From NCBI GenBank assembly GCA_024400545.1, contig JAKSMO010000010.1, forward strand, positions 1 through 54,095: a stretch of DNA of 54,095 bases, in the 5' to 3' direction. The stretch comes from Bacteroidales bacterium. Its GTDB lineage: Bacteria > Bacteroidota > Bacteroidia > Bacteroidales > P3. The translations under genes and the position numbers were made by a program. Positions 40,625 through 49,253 of the stretch are shown here, in pieces. Every line of letters starts with the position of its first letter. The first letter of the stretch is position 1. Below the pieces are notes generated by a model, which saw nothing but the letters and a program-made list of their open reading frames with translations, made no database searches and was not told the origin of the DNA.

Positions 40625-42048
40625 GACGAATCTTCCTTCCCCTCCTTTTGCTGGCAACCTTGAAACTGTCGGCACAAGTAGCACCTCCCGAGCCCTTCGG
40701 TCCATGTCCCACCCCCCAGCAGGTGCGGTGGCAGCGCATGGAAATGAATATGTTCTGCCATTTTGGTCCCAATACCTTCTCTGGCCTTGAATGGGGCGAA
40801 GGCACCGAGGCCGAGGATATGTTCAACCCAACGCAACTTGATTGTAATCAATGGGCTGCGGTGGCTCGTGTTGCGGGTATGCGTGGCATCATTATCACTG
40901 CCAAACATCACGACGGGTTCTGTCTTTGGCCCAATCCGGCCAGCCAGCACACCGTGAAGCAGAGTAGCTGGCGCGGTGGCAAAGGCGATGTGCTGAAAGA
41001 ATTGTCCAAGGCTTGTAGCAAAGCGGGTATCAAATTTGGTATCTATATCTCGCCCTGGGATCGCAACGCCCCCACCTACGGCACCCCCGAGTACAACAAC
41101 ACTTTTAAGCAGACCTTAGAACATGCCCTCACCCACTACGGCCCCATCTTTGAGCAGTGGTTTGATGGCGCTTGTGGCGAAGGCCCCAATGGCAAACGCC
41201 AGGTTTATGACTGGGATTTGTTCAACGGCACTGTGGCTCGTCTCCAGCCGCAGGCACTCATCTTCAGCGATGTGGGGCCCGGATGCCACTGGATGGGCAA
41301 CGAGAATGCCGTAAACGGCGAGACTTGCTGGAGCCGACTCACCACCGATGGCTTTGCCCCCGGACAGGCCTCTCCGGCACTCGACACCCTTAACCAAGGC
41401 CAGCGCGACGGCAAATATTGGATTCCTGCCGAGAGCGATGTCTCCATCCGCCCCGGCTGGTTCTATCACCAGAATGAGCAGCCCAAGAGTGTGCAGGAAC
41501 TCCTCCGCATCTACTACACCAGCGTGGGCCGCAACTCATTGCTGCTGCTCAATGTACCGCCCGACACCCGAGGACTCATCCCTGCCGCCGACTCATTGCG
41601 CCTAGTTGAATTCCAACATGCACTCAACAGCATATTTAGCAAAGACTTGACCAAAGGTGCCAAAGCCTTCTCAAATCAAATCCGAGCCAAAGAATACGGT
41701 CCTGCCAATGTGCTCGACACCAACTACCACCGCTACTGGACTGTGGATGACACATGTCTCAACCCAACCCTTGAGATTGTGCTGCCCCGGCCGGTCAAAT
41801 TTAACCGCATCATGCTGCAGGAGTACATACCGCTGGGCCAGCGCATTGAACGTTTTGAGGTAGAGGTGTTCGACGGCAAGGTGTGGCACCGTGCCGCCCA
41901 GGCCACCACCATCGGCTACAAGCGCATCCTCCTCACCGAAACTTACAACGCCCGTGTTCTGCGCATCCATTTCCATGGTCGCGCCTGCCCAGTGATCAAC
42001 CGTGTGGCCTTGTTCAACGACACTGTGAGCAGTGAATTAAAAAGATAA
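40621..42048 (+). CDS. Alpha-L-fucosidase (GH29)
   Basis: 475 residues. Signal peptide to about residue 19 (ATLKLSAQ), then the GH29 barrel. FCHFGPNTFSGLEWGEG and AKHHDGFCLWPNPASQHTVK are the N-terminal family blocks, and EQWFDGACGEG carries the nucleophile Asp. C-terminal residues 355-460 form a beta-sandwich similar to F5/8-type carbohydrate-binding domains (LEIVLPRPVKFNRIMLQEYIPLGQRI). It removes alpha-linked fucose from host or algal glycans; periplasmic or surface. No SusCD pair is nearby. Confidence 0.92.
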   Translation: MRRIFLPLLLLATLKLSAQVAPPEPFGPCPTPQQVRWQRMEMNMFCHFGPNTFSGLEWGEGTEAEDMFNPTQLDCNQWAAVARVAGMRGIIITAKHHDGFCLWPNPASQHTVKQSSWRGGKGDVLKELSKACSKAGIKFGIYISPWDRNAPTYGTPEYNNTFKQTLEHALTHYGPIFEQWFDGACGEGPNGKRQVYDWDLFNGTVARLQPQALIFSDVGPGCHWMGNENAVNGETCWSRLTTDGFAPGQASPALDTLNQGQRDGKYWIPAESDVSIRPGWFYHQNEQPKSVQELLRIYYTSVGRNSLLLLNVPPDTRGLIPAADSLRLVEFQHALNSIFSKDLTKGAKAFSNQIRAKEYGPANVLDTNYHRYWTVDDTCLNPTLEIVLPRPVKFNRIMLQEYIPLGQRIERFEVEVFDGKVWHRAAQATTIGYKRILLTETYNARVLRIHFHGRACPVINRVALFNDTVSSELKR

Positions 42049-42055
42049 ATTGACA

Positions 42056-42119
42056 AATTAAGAATAAAGAATAAAAAGGTTCGCTGCGTCAGCCCACTTT
42101 TTATTCTTTATTCTTAATT
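42056..42119. terminator. Long hairpin with terminator-like features
   Basis: Perfect 23-bp inverted arms (42056-42078 and 42097-42119) around an 18-nt loop whose GCTGCGTCAGCC resembles the GCGCCAGCTC core of the 36.7-kb duplication. A/T-rich arms give a U run in either direction. Follows the fucosidase gene. Confidence 0.75.
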
Positions 42120-42157
42120 CAAAAATTACCCCAACAAGTCTTAAATCATAAATATTA

Positions 42158-43057
42158 ATGAAGTCCTCTTCCCTCATCGGCCATCTGGCCTGTTTCGGAG
42201 CCTACGCCATCTTTGGTTTCAATATCATATTCTGCAAAGATATTGCCAACCAAAGTCTGCTCTTGCCCGAGGTGCTCTTTGCCTTCCGAGCCGTAGGTGC
42301 CGGGGTTCTGTTCTGGCTACTGAGCCTCTTCACCCCCAAGGTCAAAGTGCCGGCTCGCGACCTCCTGGCCATGTTTGGTGCCGGATTCATCGGCCTCGTC
42401 ATGCCGCAGATGACCTTCCTCTATGCTGTGGGCATGGCCACGCCGGTCGATCTCTCGGTGGTCAACTCCATCACCCCCATCATGACCATGTTTGTGGCGG
42501 CCATCTTCCTCAAAGAACCCATCACCTTCAAAAAAGCCGGCGGCGTCATCCTCAGCTTTGCCGGAGTGGTATGGCTGATTCTCCAGTCCACCCATGCCGG
42601 TGGCGTTCAGCACAGCACCCCCCTCGGCATTGGCCTCACCATCCTCAACGCCCTCTGCTTTGCCCTCTACCTGGGAGTGTGCCGCCCCATCATCCAGCGC
42701 TACGATGTGGTCACGCTCATGAAATGGATGTTCCTCTTTGCCCTCCTCATCATCTTGCCATTCTCCGTCAAAGGGTTCATCCACACCGACTTTGCCGCCG
42801 TCTCGCCCAAGGTGTGGTGGGAAGTGGCCTACCTCATCTTCTTTGCCACCTTTGTGGCTTACTTCCTCATCCCCATCGGCCAGCAGCGCATCCGCCCCAC
42901 ACTGGTGAGCATGTACAACTACCTCCAGCCCATCATTGCCTGCATTGTAGGCGTTGCCTTGGGCATGGATACCCTCACTGCTACCAAAGTCCTTGCCGCT
43001 GCCTTCATCTTCTCGGGTGTGGCCATTGTTAATAAAAGTAGAGCCAAATCCGCATAA
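42158..43057 (+). CDS. EamA/DMT-superfamily transporter
   Basis: 299 residues with ten predicted membrane helices in two EamA repeats: the first ends near LSFAGVVWLILQ, the second contains YNYLQPIIACIVGVALGMDTL. IFGFNIIFCKDI and TPVDLSVVNSITPIMTMF are typical DMT segments. Inner-membrane exporter of metabolites or drugs; substrate not visible. Codons end strongly in C compared with genes before 40 kb. Confidence 0.9.
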   Translation: MKSSSLIGHLACFGAYAIFGFNIIFCKDIANQSLLLPEVLFAFRAVGAGVLFWLLSLFTPKVKVPARDLLAMFGAGFIGLVMPQMTFLYAVGMATPVDLSVVNSITPIMTMFVAAIFLKEPITFKKAGGVILSFAGVVWLILQSTHAGGVQHSTPLGIGLTILNALCFALYLGVCRPIIQRYDVVTLMKWMFLFALLIILPFSVKGFIHTDFAAVSPKVWWEVAYLIFFATFVAYFLIPIGQQRIRPTLVSMYNYLQPIIACIVGVALGMDTLTATKVLAAAFIFSGVAIVNKSRAKSA

Positions 43058-43075
43058 TCGTAATCCCATTACAAC

Positions 43076-44770
43076 ATGAAAAAACACCTTCTATTCCTTT
43101 CTTTACTAACCCTCTTGTGCCATTCCTTTGCCTGCACCAACCTCATTGTGGGCAAGAAAGCCTCGGCCGACGGCAGCGTCATGTGCAGCTACAACTGCGA
43201 CGGCTTCGGCTTCTCCGGCTCGCTCTTCTACAGCCCTGCCGGCCGCCATACCCCCGGCGAACCCATTGCCATCCACGGCTGGGGTCCCACCCACGAAGGC
43301 CGCTTTGTGCCCCAGGTGGAATATACCTATAATGTGGTAGGGCTGATGAATGAGCACCAGCTCACCATAGTCGAAACCACCTTCGACGGCCGCCTCGAGC
43401 TGGTCAATTCCGATGGCCTTTTCGACTATTTCAGCCTCATGCGCATTGCCCTTCAGCGTTGCCGCAATGCCCGCCAGGCCATCAAATGTATGGCCGAGAT
43501 GGTGGAGGCCTACGGCTACAACTCCAGCGGCGAAACCATCACCATCTGCGACCCCGACGAGGCCTGGATTATGGAAATCATTGGCAAAGGACCCGACCGC
43601 CAGGGGGCTGTGTGGGTGGCCCTGCGTGTGCCCGACGATTGCATCTGCGCCCATGCCAACCTCAGTCGCATACGCCAGTTTCCGCTCGAAAAGAAGAAAA
43701 CTTACCGTAGCATCAGCAGCAACAATATCAAGCATATAGACCGTCCCGAGGTGGAATGCGTATATGCCCATGATGTCATCACCTTTGCACGCGAGAAAGG
43801 ATTCTTCAATGGCAGCGATGCCGACTTCTCCTTCCGCGATGCCTATTGCCCCATCGACTTTGAGAATGTGCGCTATGCCGATGCCCGTGTGTGGAGCTTT
43901 TTCCGCCACCATGCCAGCCATGCCGAGATGGACAAATATCTGCCCTATATCAATGGCGAGTTTGACAAATGTGACCACCTGCCCCTATGGATTAAACCCG
44001 ATAAACCTCTCACGCTGAGGGATGTGCAGCACGATATGCGCGACCACTTTGAAGGCACCCCGTTGGACATGACCGCCGATATGACTGCCGGCCCTTGGTC
44101 CTCCCCGGTGCGCCCCCTGCCCATGCATTTCAAATCAACCGATGGCAACGACTATTTCCGCGAGCGTGCCATCGCCACCCAGCAGTCCGGCTTCAGCATG
44201 ACCTGCCAGATGCGCTCTTGGCTACCCAACGATGTGGGAGGCGTCACATGGTTTAACTGTGACGATGCCAATATGATAGCCTATGTGCCCCTCTACTGCT
44301 GCCTCACCCAGGTGCCCGACCCCTTCCGCCCCGAGAACAACCCTCGCAACGAGTTCTCTTTTGAGTCGGCTTTTTGGATGAACAACTGGGTGGCCAACAT
44401 GGTTTACCCCCGCTACTCTATGATGATTGGCGATTTGCGCGAGGCTCAGAATGAGCTGGAAGACTATTATTTCGCCGACCAGGATTCGGTGCTCAAGGCT
44501 ATTGAGAATCTCACCCCTGGCGACCGCCAGGCTTACCTCAACGGCAAGAGTATTGCCTATGCTAAGCGCATGATGGAGCGTTGGGATAAGTTGGCCAAAC
44601 TCCTCATTGTCAGATATAACGACCAAGTGGTGCGACCCGTGGAGAATGGCCAGGTGGTGCGTGGCCGCTATGCTACCCCGGGCTACGACCAGCAGTTTAT
44701 CGATGCCATAGGCCCCGCCACCGGCGACCGCTACCGCCTCAAGAAAGTCATCGACCGCCGCGAACGCTAA
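43076..44770 (+). CDS. C69-family dipeptidase (PepD-like)
   Basis: 564 residues. The signal peptide ends at the catalytic Cys20 (CHSFAC-TNLIVGKKAS), the arrangement of C69 N-terminal nucleophile hydrolases, where the first mature residue is the nucleophile. YNVVGLMNEHQLTIVETTFDGR and SSGETITICDPDEAWIMEIIGKGP are family blocks. It cleaves dipeptides after export. Same C-rich codon use as neighbours. Confidence 0.92.
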   Translation: MKKHLLFLSLLTLLCHSFACTNLIVGKKASADGSVMCSYNCDGFGFSGSLFYSPAGRHTPGEPIAIHGWGPTHEGRFVPQVEYTYNVVGLMNEHQLTIVETTFDGRLELVNSDGLFDYFSLMRIALQRCRNARQAIKCMAEMVEAYGYNSSGETITICDPDEAWIMEIIGKGPDRQGAVWVALRVPDDCICAHANLSRIRQFPLEKKKTYRSISSNNIKHIDRPEVECVYAHDVITFAREKGFFNGSDADFSFRDAYCPIDFENVRYADARVWSFFRHHASHAEMDKYLPYINGEFDKCDHLPLWIKPDKPLTLRDVQHDMRDHFEGTPLDMTADMTAGPWSSPVRPLPMHFKSTDGNDYFRERAIATQQSGFSMTCQMRSWLPNDVGGVTWFNCDDANMIAYVPLYCCLTQVPDPFRPENNPRNEFSFESAFWMNNWVANMVYPRYSMMIGDLREAQNELEDYYFADQDSVLKAIENLTPGDRQAYLNGKSIAYAKRMMERWDKLAKLLIVRYNDQVVRPVENGQVVRGRYATPGYDQQFIDAIGPATGDRYRLKKVIDRRER

Positions 44771-44789
44771 CCACTTAAAACTCTTTGCT

Positions 44790-45803
44790 ATGAAACCCAC
44801 CGATGTGCAAATCCAAAGCTACCAAGGCGACATCAGTCTCTTGCAGTCGCCCAGCCTCACGGCCTTCCTCTGCTCCCACCGTGTGCCCACCGGCACCACC
44901 GAAGATGTTACTCGCTGGGTGGACCAACTGCCGACCGACACGGTGGTGATGTGCGGCAACCTCACCGGCGTGGAACAGCTGGTGCTCAGCCGCTTACAGC
45001 AACGCGGCATAAAGACTGTGCTGGTGCTTGCCACCGCTATGGCGCAGTCCCCTATCGGCAACTCGCTGGTAATCACTCCGGTTGCCGACCCTTCAATCAC
45101 CACGCCCACGGGAGCCTCCTCGGCCATGCGCAACCAACTCATGATTTCACTTGCCCGGCAGATTGTGGTAGGCTTTATGAGCGACAACGGCCGGCTGGCC
45201 CGCCAGCTGCTCAACCATCCGCAGGTGACTGTGCTCCACACCGATGGACAGTGCCAGGTGGCCGAGACTAACCCCGACCTCATTCAGTCTAACGCCGAGT
45301 GCATGGGCTGGGCAATCTATGAGCAGATTCATGCCGGCAACCTGTCCTCGATCGACATGCGGCGACTCCTGCAGCAGTATCTCCGGCTCGACAATCCGCG
45401 GCCATCACTGCTGCATTCGCTGCTGCTGTTCACCGTGGTGAAGCAATACGGCAAACTGCCCGACTTCAATTTCACGGCATTCTTCAAGCTGTGGGGTGCC
45501 AACAAATTCCGCCCGGAAGACCTTAAGTCGCAGAAGGTTGAGGGCAAATGGATGCCCTCGCTGGCCGACCGTGTCACGGCCAGACTCTTCAAGGCCATGC
45601 CCAGTAAGTTTCGCGAGCCCATCAATCCTGCCGAGCAGTTCGACCCCGCACTGGCCCACAGCCTGGTGGATGCCGCCCTCAAGCGCTCACCCAAGAACAA
45701 GCGCATGCTCCAGCGAGCCCTCAACCTCGCCTTCTTTGAGCATAACTCACAGGATATCACCAAGTACCAACAACTCCTAGGCAAAGAACCCAAACGCAAA
45801 TAG
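44790..45803 (+). CDS. SLOG/DprA-like Rossmann domain protein of unknown function
   Basis: 337 residues, cytosolic. Residues 25-90 (FLCSHRVP, VVMCGNLTGVEQLVLSRLQQRG, VLVLATAM) look like the SLOG nucleotide-binding fold of DprA and LOG proteins. DprA proper has a further GG-signature and S/T-x-A pocket that I cannot find, so it is not called DprA. The C-terminal 150 residues are basic and helical (FKLWGANKFRPEDLKSQKV; LKRSPKNKRMLQRAL). Function unknown. Confidence 0.55.
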   Translation: MKPTDVQIQSYQGDISLLQSPSLTAFLCSHRVPTGTTEDVTRWVDQLPTDTVVMCGNLTGVEQLVLSRLQQRGIKTVLVLATAMAQSPIGNSLVITPVADPSITTPTGASSAMRNQLMISLARQIVVGFMSDNGRLARQLLNHPQVTVLHTDGQCQVAETNPDLIQSNAECMGWAIYEQIHAGNLSSIDMRRLLQQYLRLDNPRPSLLHSLLLFTVVKQYGKLPDFNFTAFFKLWGANKFRPEDLKSQKVEGKWMPSLADRVTARLFKAMPSKFREPINPAEQFDPALAHSLVDAALKRSPKNKRMLQRALNLAFFEHNSQDITKYQQLLGKEPKRK

Positions 45804-45862
45804 CCATCCCTCACCCACCTCCCCACCATCCTCTCACTCTCGGTCCACCTTCGCCCCAACAC

Positions 45863-45969
45863 CGCTCGTTTTACCTTATATATCCTATAGTTATCCTATG
45901 GTTATTCTATAGCGTATAGGATAACTATAGAATATATATAGTATAACTATAGTATAACGAGTAGGACTG
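45863..45969. repeat. Palindromic array of 11-bp units, element 4 (A/T variant)
   Basis: Left units: CTATAGTTATC at 45885, CTATGGTTATT at 45896, CTATAG at 45907, with weaker units from 45863. Right units: TATAGGATAAC at 45915, TATAGAATATA at 45926, TATAGTATAAC at 45937 and 45948, GAGTAGGACTG at 45959. The outer CTCGTT block pairs with AACGAG. Same architecture as elements 1-3, but CG is replaced by TA or TG in both arms together. Confidence 0.9.
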
Positions 45970-46032
45970 GGGTGGAGCTACAATTGTGCCCAACGCCCAG
46001 TACGGAAAAATTGATAATTCAGAAAAAATGTG

Positions 46033-46040
46033 TATATTTG
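46033..46040 (+). promoter_or_regulatory. -7 box upstream of the first island gene
   Basis: TATATTTG; would give a leader of about 330 nt to the gene at 46374. Confidence 0.4.
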
Positions 46041-46373
46041 CAGAGTTGATGCTAGCGAGGTATAGCATCGTAATCGATTGAGAAAGCGCATTATACGCTT
46101 TATTCCTTGATAGTAAAACTGGACATTTTACGCGAAAAACAGGAATAAAGTCAGCTGATGTGCTCCCTTGGTTTGTATTCGTACATTCATTACGATACAT
46201 CCATGTGGGGCTTTTCATCTTGACCTTATTTTGTTTTTCCGGGAGTCCAGCCCTACTATCAGAAATATGGTTAGTAATGGATGGCTCCACTTTTTCCTTT
46301 TTGTATTCCCCAACCTCGAGCCAGGTTGGAAACAAAACGTTGCGCCCGACACGGAATAAGGGTAAGAACTGTA

Positions 46374-46880
46374 GTGAAATGCTTTTTGTTATTTTTGTTT
46401 ATGGGCTGCCTTGTTTGTAATGCTCAAATTCGACAACATATTTTCTCTGAAAAAGTTGTACAAGATAAATTCGAGGATGTAGAAAGTCAAAAACATGTTA
46501 AAACATTAATATCAATTACAGACTCGACCATAGAGTTTGAAGAAAAAGGTAGTAGTCCTCAATTATATTATTTAATGCCATTTGACGATCCCCATTATAC
46601 TGGGTCTAAGGATAATCCTGTCAACTTGATTGAGAACACTTATGGATATGAGGTCCAATATACATGTTTAGACATACCATTTTGGATGTATAGACTCTAT
46701 TTCTTAACATGTGAAGAACTCTATGCCGAAGAGAAGGAGAAAAAACAATACGAGTTCTTCTTAAATCATGTATTCTTTATAACTCATCGAGTAATTACCA
46801 GTAAGTATACCGGGGAATTTTTAGCTCAAGCATGGTGGATAACAGCCCCGGACGGGAGTCGTAGTTTATATAAAAATTGA
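46374..46880 (+). CDS. Secreted protein of unknown function
   Basis: 168 residues from the GTG at 46374; the ATG at 46281 is possible. The GTG is preferred because it opens directly on a signal peptide (KCFLLFLFMGCLVCNAQ). The rest has mixed strands and a high Tyr/Phe content (IPFWMYRLYFLTCEELYAEEKEKK), with no motif I recognise. The A/T-rich codon use contrasts with the C-rich genes just upstream, suggesting acquisition. Confidence 0.55.
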   Translation: MKCFLLFLFMGCLVCNAQIRQHIFSEKVVQDKFEDVESQKHVKTLISITDSTIEFEEKGSSPQLYYLMPFDDPHYTGSKDNPVNLIENTYGYEVQYTCLDIPFWMYRLYFLTCEELYAEEKEKKQYEFFLNHVFFITHRVITSKYTGEFLAQAWWITAPDGSRSLYKN

Positions 46881-46920
46881 TAATTTACAAGGTGCAATTT
46901 TACAAAGATAAATATCAGTC

Positions 46921-47481
46921 ATGAAAAAGTTAATCTTTATTGTATTAGTTTCTCTTTCTTTTTATTCTTTTTGTCAGCCTATCCGAGTAAAAGGAGTTGA
47001 GATTAAAGGAAGTTTGAATAGAATTGTTCATCGGTTAGAAAATAATGGATGCACAACACTTATAAATTCCAGGGATGCTTGTATTTTAGAAGGATTTGTT
47101 TCAGGATATTTTTCTGGAATTACAATAACTACCATTACAAATGAATCAGGATACGAGGTAAGTATAGTCTTTCCTAGTTGCACCACTTGGTCTAAACTAG
47201 AAAGTGAGTATAACAATATTAAAGATATATTGATAGAGAAATATGGAAATCCCACAAAAAGAGATGACCAAATGCTAGATAACGCCATCAGTAATAATCA
47301 AAAGCTATCTATTATTAGACAGCAAGATTCAAGCATAGGCTGCTATTGGAATATGGGGGAATTCCACATATTTTTCCATCTTTGTTATTTAGCAGAAAGG
47401 GACGATTATTACCCTTTGCTTACTTATATTGACAATATTGAATTTAAAGCGAAGAAGCATGAAGCAAACGATGACTTATAG
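46921..47481 (+). CDS. Secreted protein of unknown function
   Basis: 186 residues; signal peptide MKKLIFIVLVSLSFYSFCQP. The mature part starts IRVKGVEIKGSLNRIVHRLENNGC and contains a SKLESEYNNIKDILIEKYGNP helix seen in small Bacteroidota lipoprotein- and cystatin-like proteins. Family not certain. A/T-rich like its neighbour and probably co-transferred. Confidence 0.6.
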   Translation: MKKLIFIVLVSLSFYSFCQPIRVKGVEIKGSLNRIVHRLENNGCTTLINSRDACILEGFVSGYFSGITITTITNESGYEVSIVFPSCTTWSKLESEYNNIKDILIEKYGNPTKRDDQMLDNAISNNQKLSIIRQQDSSIGCYWNMGEFHIFFHLCYLAERDDYYPLLTYIDNIEFKAKKHEANDDL

Positions 47482-48172
47482 CAAATAGAATTCTTCTATG
47501 GCCTAAAACTGCAGTCATGTAATTTTCAATAAATCAAATTAGCAAACATTCTAAATCATCTTTCTATAAACATTATGGAGAGTCAAAAAAAGAATAGTTA
47601 CTATTGGCGGAATTCTGATGATGTCGAAAACCATGTCATTTCCCAATATATGAGAACTGATTATCTATCCGCCCCTGGGGATGTTCTGATCAGTCCCTGG
47701 GGATGTTCCACCGATTGCTGTTGTGTCGGATTTGCAATCCGACACAGTGTACTATAAGGATTTGCAATCCGCATCAACTTCCTATTCTAATAAGGATTTA
47801 TGAGTTGATGGATTGCAAATCCGTCCCTGCGGATGTTCCTTTCTAACGGATTCAGTCCCCGAGGATGTTCTGTTCCGTCCTAACGGTTGTTCTGACCGCC
47901 TATCGTTGTGTCGGATTTGCAATCCGACACAGCTTACTATAAGGATTAGCTTCGCTGACATTGTTGCAGCTCGGCATAACTTGAGCAAGCTCAGTTCTGC
48001 GCTCACTCCGCACAATGTTTGCAATCCGCATTGATCATCAAAATATTTGACTGACAGCCGAGGGCAGGTGATTCGTACCTGTCCTCGGTTGTACCATGGA
48101 GGGAGGCTGGCGAAAAATAAATAATTGCATATTGGGCAATTTTTTATTTGAATATGCGTTAAAGGTTTTGTT
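47482..48172. repeat. Gene-free region dominated by REP-like palindromes
   Basis: Composite units with 11-bp arms TGTGTCGGATT/AATCCGACACA occur at 47722-47746 and 47907-47931, each followed by an ACTATAAGGATT stretch. Several diverged copies of a GGATGTTC-containing block lie between them. The same composite recurs at 52350. The 5' part (47575-47640) is A/T-rich and could be the decayed start of a lost gene. No functional gene seen. Confidence 0.75.
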
Positions 48173-48310
48173 ATGAGCATTATTGAACGAAATATTGAGA
48201 TGATTCTGGCCTTGTGCGAGAAGCACAGGATGCGGAGTTTGTCGGTGCTGATGGATAGGTTCAATGATGAGAGTGATGAAGCTTTATGGTTAAATAGGAC
48301 AAAAATGTAA
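48173..48310 (+). pseudogene. Truncated MNT-type nucleotidyltransferase (antitoxin-like) remnant
   Basis: 45 codons. IIERNIEMILALCEKHRMRSLSVLMDRFNDESD matches the N-terminus of minimal nucleotidyltransferases of the MntA type, whose order is a helix, KVKSLYVFGS, then DRFNDESDIDLLV. Here the GS catalytic turn is lost (SLSV-LMDRFNDESD), and after ESD the frame leaves the family and stops. MNT proteins pair with HEPN toxins; none is present. Sits 6 nt before a DUF3791 gene. Confidence 0.65.
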
Positions 48311-48316
48311 CGTATT

Positions 48317-48535
48317 ATGTCTGAATCAGAGAAAGATAGGTCATTTTTTCTGGCTTTTTGTATTGAGGAATACAAAAAGGCTAAGGGTATGACGGGAGGT
48401 GAGGTTGCCGCACTGTTTTTTGACAAAAGGGTGAGTGAGTATCTGACCCAGCATTTTGCGGTTCTGCATACACAGGGTCGACAGTGGTTGGTGGAGGAGA
48501 TTGATGAGTTTCTGGAAAGGAGGTCTGAGAAATGA
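48317..48535 (+). CDS. DUF3791 protein, probable antitoxin of the DUF3990 gene
   Basis: 72 residues (FFLAFCIEEYKKAKGMTGGEVAALFF..., VSEYLTQHFAVLHTQGRQWLVEEIDEFLERR), the DUF3791 pattern: a short helical protein with a conserved YKxxKGMTGxEVxxLF segment. Overlaps the following DUF3990 gene by 4 nt (ATGA), the arrangement of toxin-antitoxin pairs. Antitoxin role inferred from this context. Confidence 0.78.
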   Translation: MSESEKDRSFFLAFCIEEYKKAKGMTGGEVAALFFDKRVSEYLTQHFAVLHTQGRQWLVEEIDEFLERRSEK

Positions 48536-49014
48536 AGGTTTATCATGGAAGTCTGGAAAAAGTATATTCGCCCGAGATTCGCAAACCTAATCGCACACTA
48601 GATTATGGCTCAGGTTTTTATACCACAACCGATTTCGACCAAGCATGCCGGTGGGTTGAGCGACGCAAGAGTGAGGGCATCAACTTTGGATATGTGAATG
48701 AGTATGAGGTGGATGATGTGAGACTGAGAACGGCAAAGGTCTTATGGTTTGACAGACCGAGCGAGGATTGGGTTGATTTTGTGTATAACAATAGGAATGT
48801 CAAAGGTTTTAACCATGATTATGACTTTGTTTATGGCCCTGTTGCCAATGATCGTGTTTATGCGGCCTTTGCATTATTTGAGTCTGGCATATTGAGCAAG
48901 CAGGACCTGATTAGAGAACTGAAAACATACAAATTGGTTGACCAACTGCTTTTCCATACTGATAAGGCATTGGAATCGCTATGTTTTGTGGATGCAATAA
49001 AGATTGATATATGA
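48532..49014 (+). CDS. DUF3990 protein, putative ADP-ribosyltransferase-fold toxin
   Basis: 160 residues. KVYHGSLEKVYSPEIRKPNRTLDYGSGFYTTTDFDQACRWVERR at the N-terminus is the DUF3990 signature, compatible with an ART-like fold: YHGS in the first strand, a YGSGFYTT segment, and helix QACRWV. The family is predicted to act on a host molecule, possibly by ADP-ribosylation; no target is known to me. Flanked by two DUF3791-type genes, both overlapping it by 4 nt. Confidence 0.8.
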   Translation: MKVYHGSLEKVYSPEIRKPNRTLDYGSGFYTTTDFDQACRWVERRKSEGINFGYVNEYEVDDVRLRTAKVLWFDRPSEDWVDFVYNNRNVKGFNHDYDFVYGPVANDRVYAAFALFESGILSKQDLIRELKTYKLVDQLLFHTDKALESLCFVDAIKIDI

Positions 49015-49232
49015 ACTTGGAGATTAACGACAGTAATGTGCATTTGCTATTGCCAGGCAAGGTGGCCGCCGTTGCGGCTATGTTTGCCGAGGACAATCAC
49101 TGTACTATGCTTGAGGCCATGCGAGAGTTTTACAAGTCAGCCGTTTATCAGCAACTGGAACACGAGGAAACAAAGTTGTGGCATCTGGGTGCCGTGGCCT
49201 TATATGAGATGTGGCGGGAAGGCTCTCACTAA
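49011..49232 (+). CDS. Second DUF3791-like protein
   Basis: 73 residues (LPGKVAAVAAMFAEDNHCTMLEAMREFYKSAVYQQLEHEETKLW). The MLEAMREFYKS helix resembles DUF3791/DUF3990-associated small proteins but is less close than the upstream copy. Start overlaps the DUF3990 stop by 4 nt, so one polycistron. Could be a second antitoxin or a regulator. Confidence 0.65.
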   Translation: MNLEINDSNVHLLLPGKVAAVAAMFAEDNHCTMLEAMREFYKSAVYQQLEHEETKLWHLGAVALYEMWREGSH

Positions 49233-49253
49233 TCAGAAATTCCCCACTTTTTG

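Larger units (their letters stand above)
45804..46373. other. Gene-free interval at the left edge of the accessory island
   Basis: Holds the 11-bp array element 4 (45863-45969) and a -7 box TATATTTG at 46033-46040. From about 46050 to 46340 the sequence looks like a decayed mobile or spacer region with no named family. Confidence 0.5.

Noticed and set aside
42317-43978. Long antisense open frames over the EamA and C69 genes
   Set aside because: Arise from the C-rich codon use of the plus-strand genes; His/Gly/Asp/Val-rich translations typical of shadow frames.
45925-46335. 136-codon minus-strand frame at the island edge
   Set aside because: Starts inside the gene at 46281/46374 on the other strand and runs into the 11-bp array; no family seen.
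47575-47757. 60-codon plus-strand frame before the REP-like repeats
   Set aside because: Ends inside repeat sequence; could be the decayed start of a gene, but too little remains to name it.
47782-48546. 254-codon minus-strand frame across REP-like repeats and the DUF3791 gene
   Set aside because: Runs through palindromic repeats and over the real DUF3791 gene; translation is repeat-derived.
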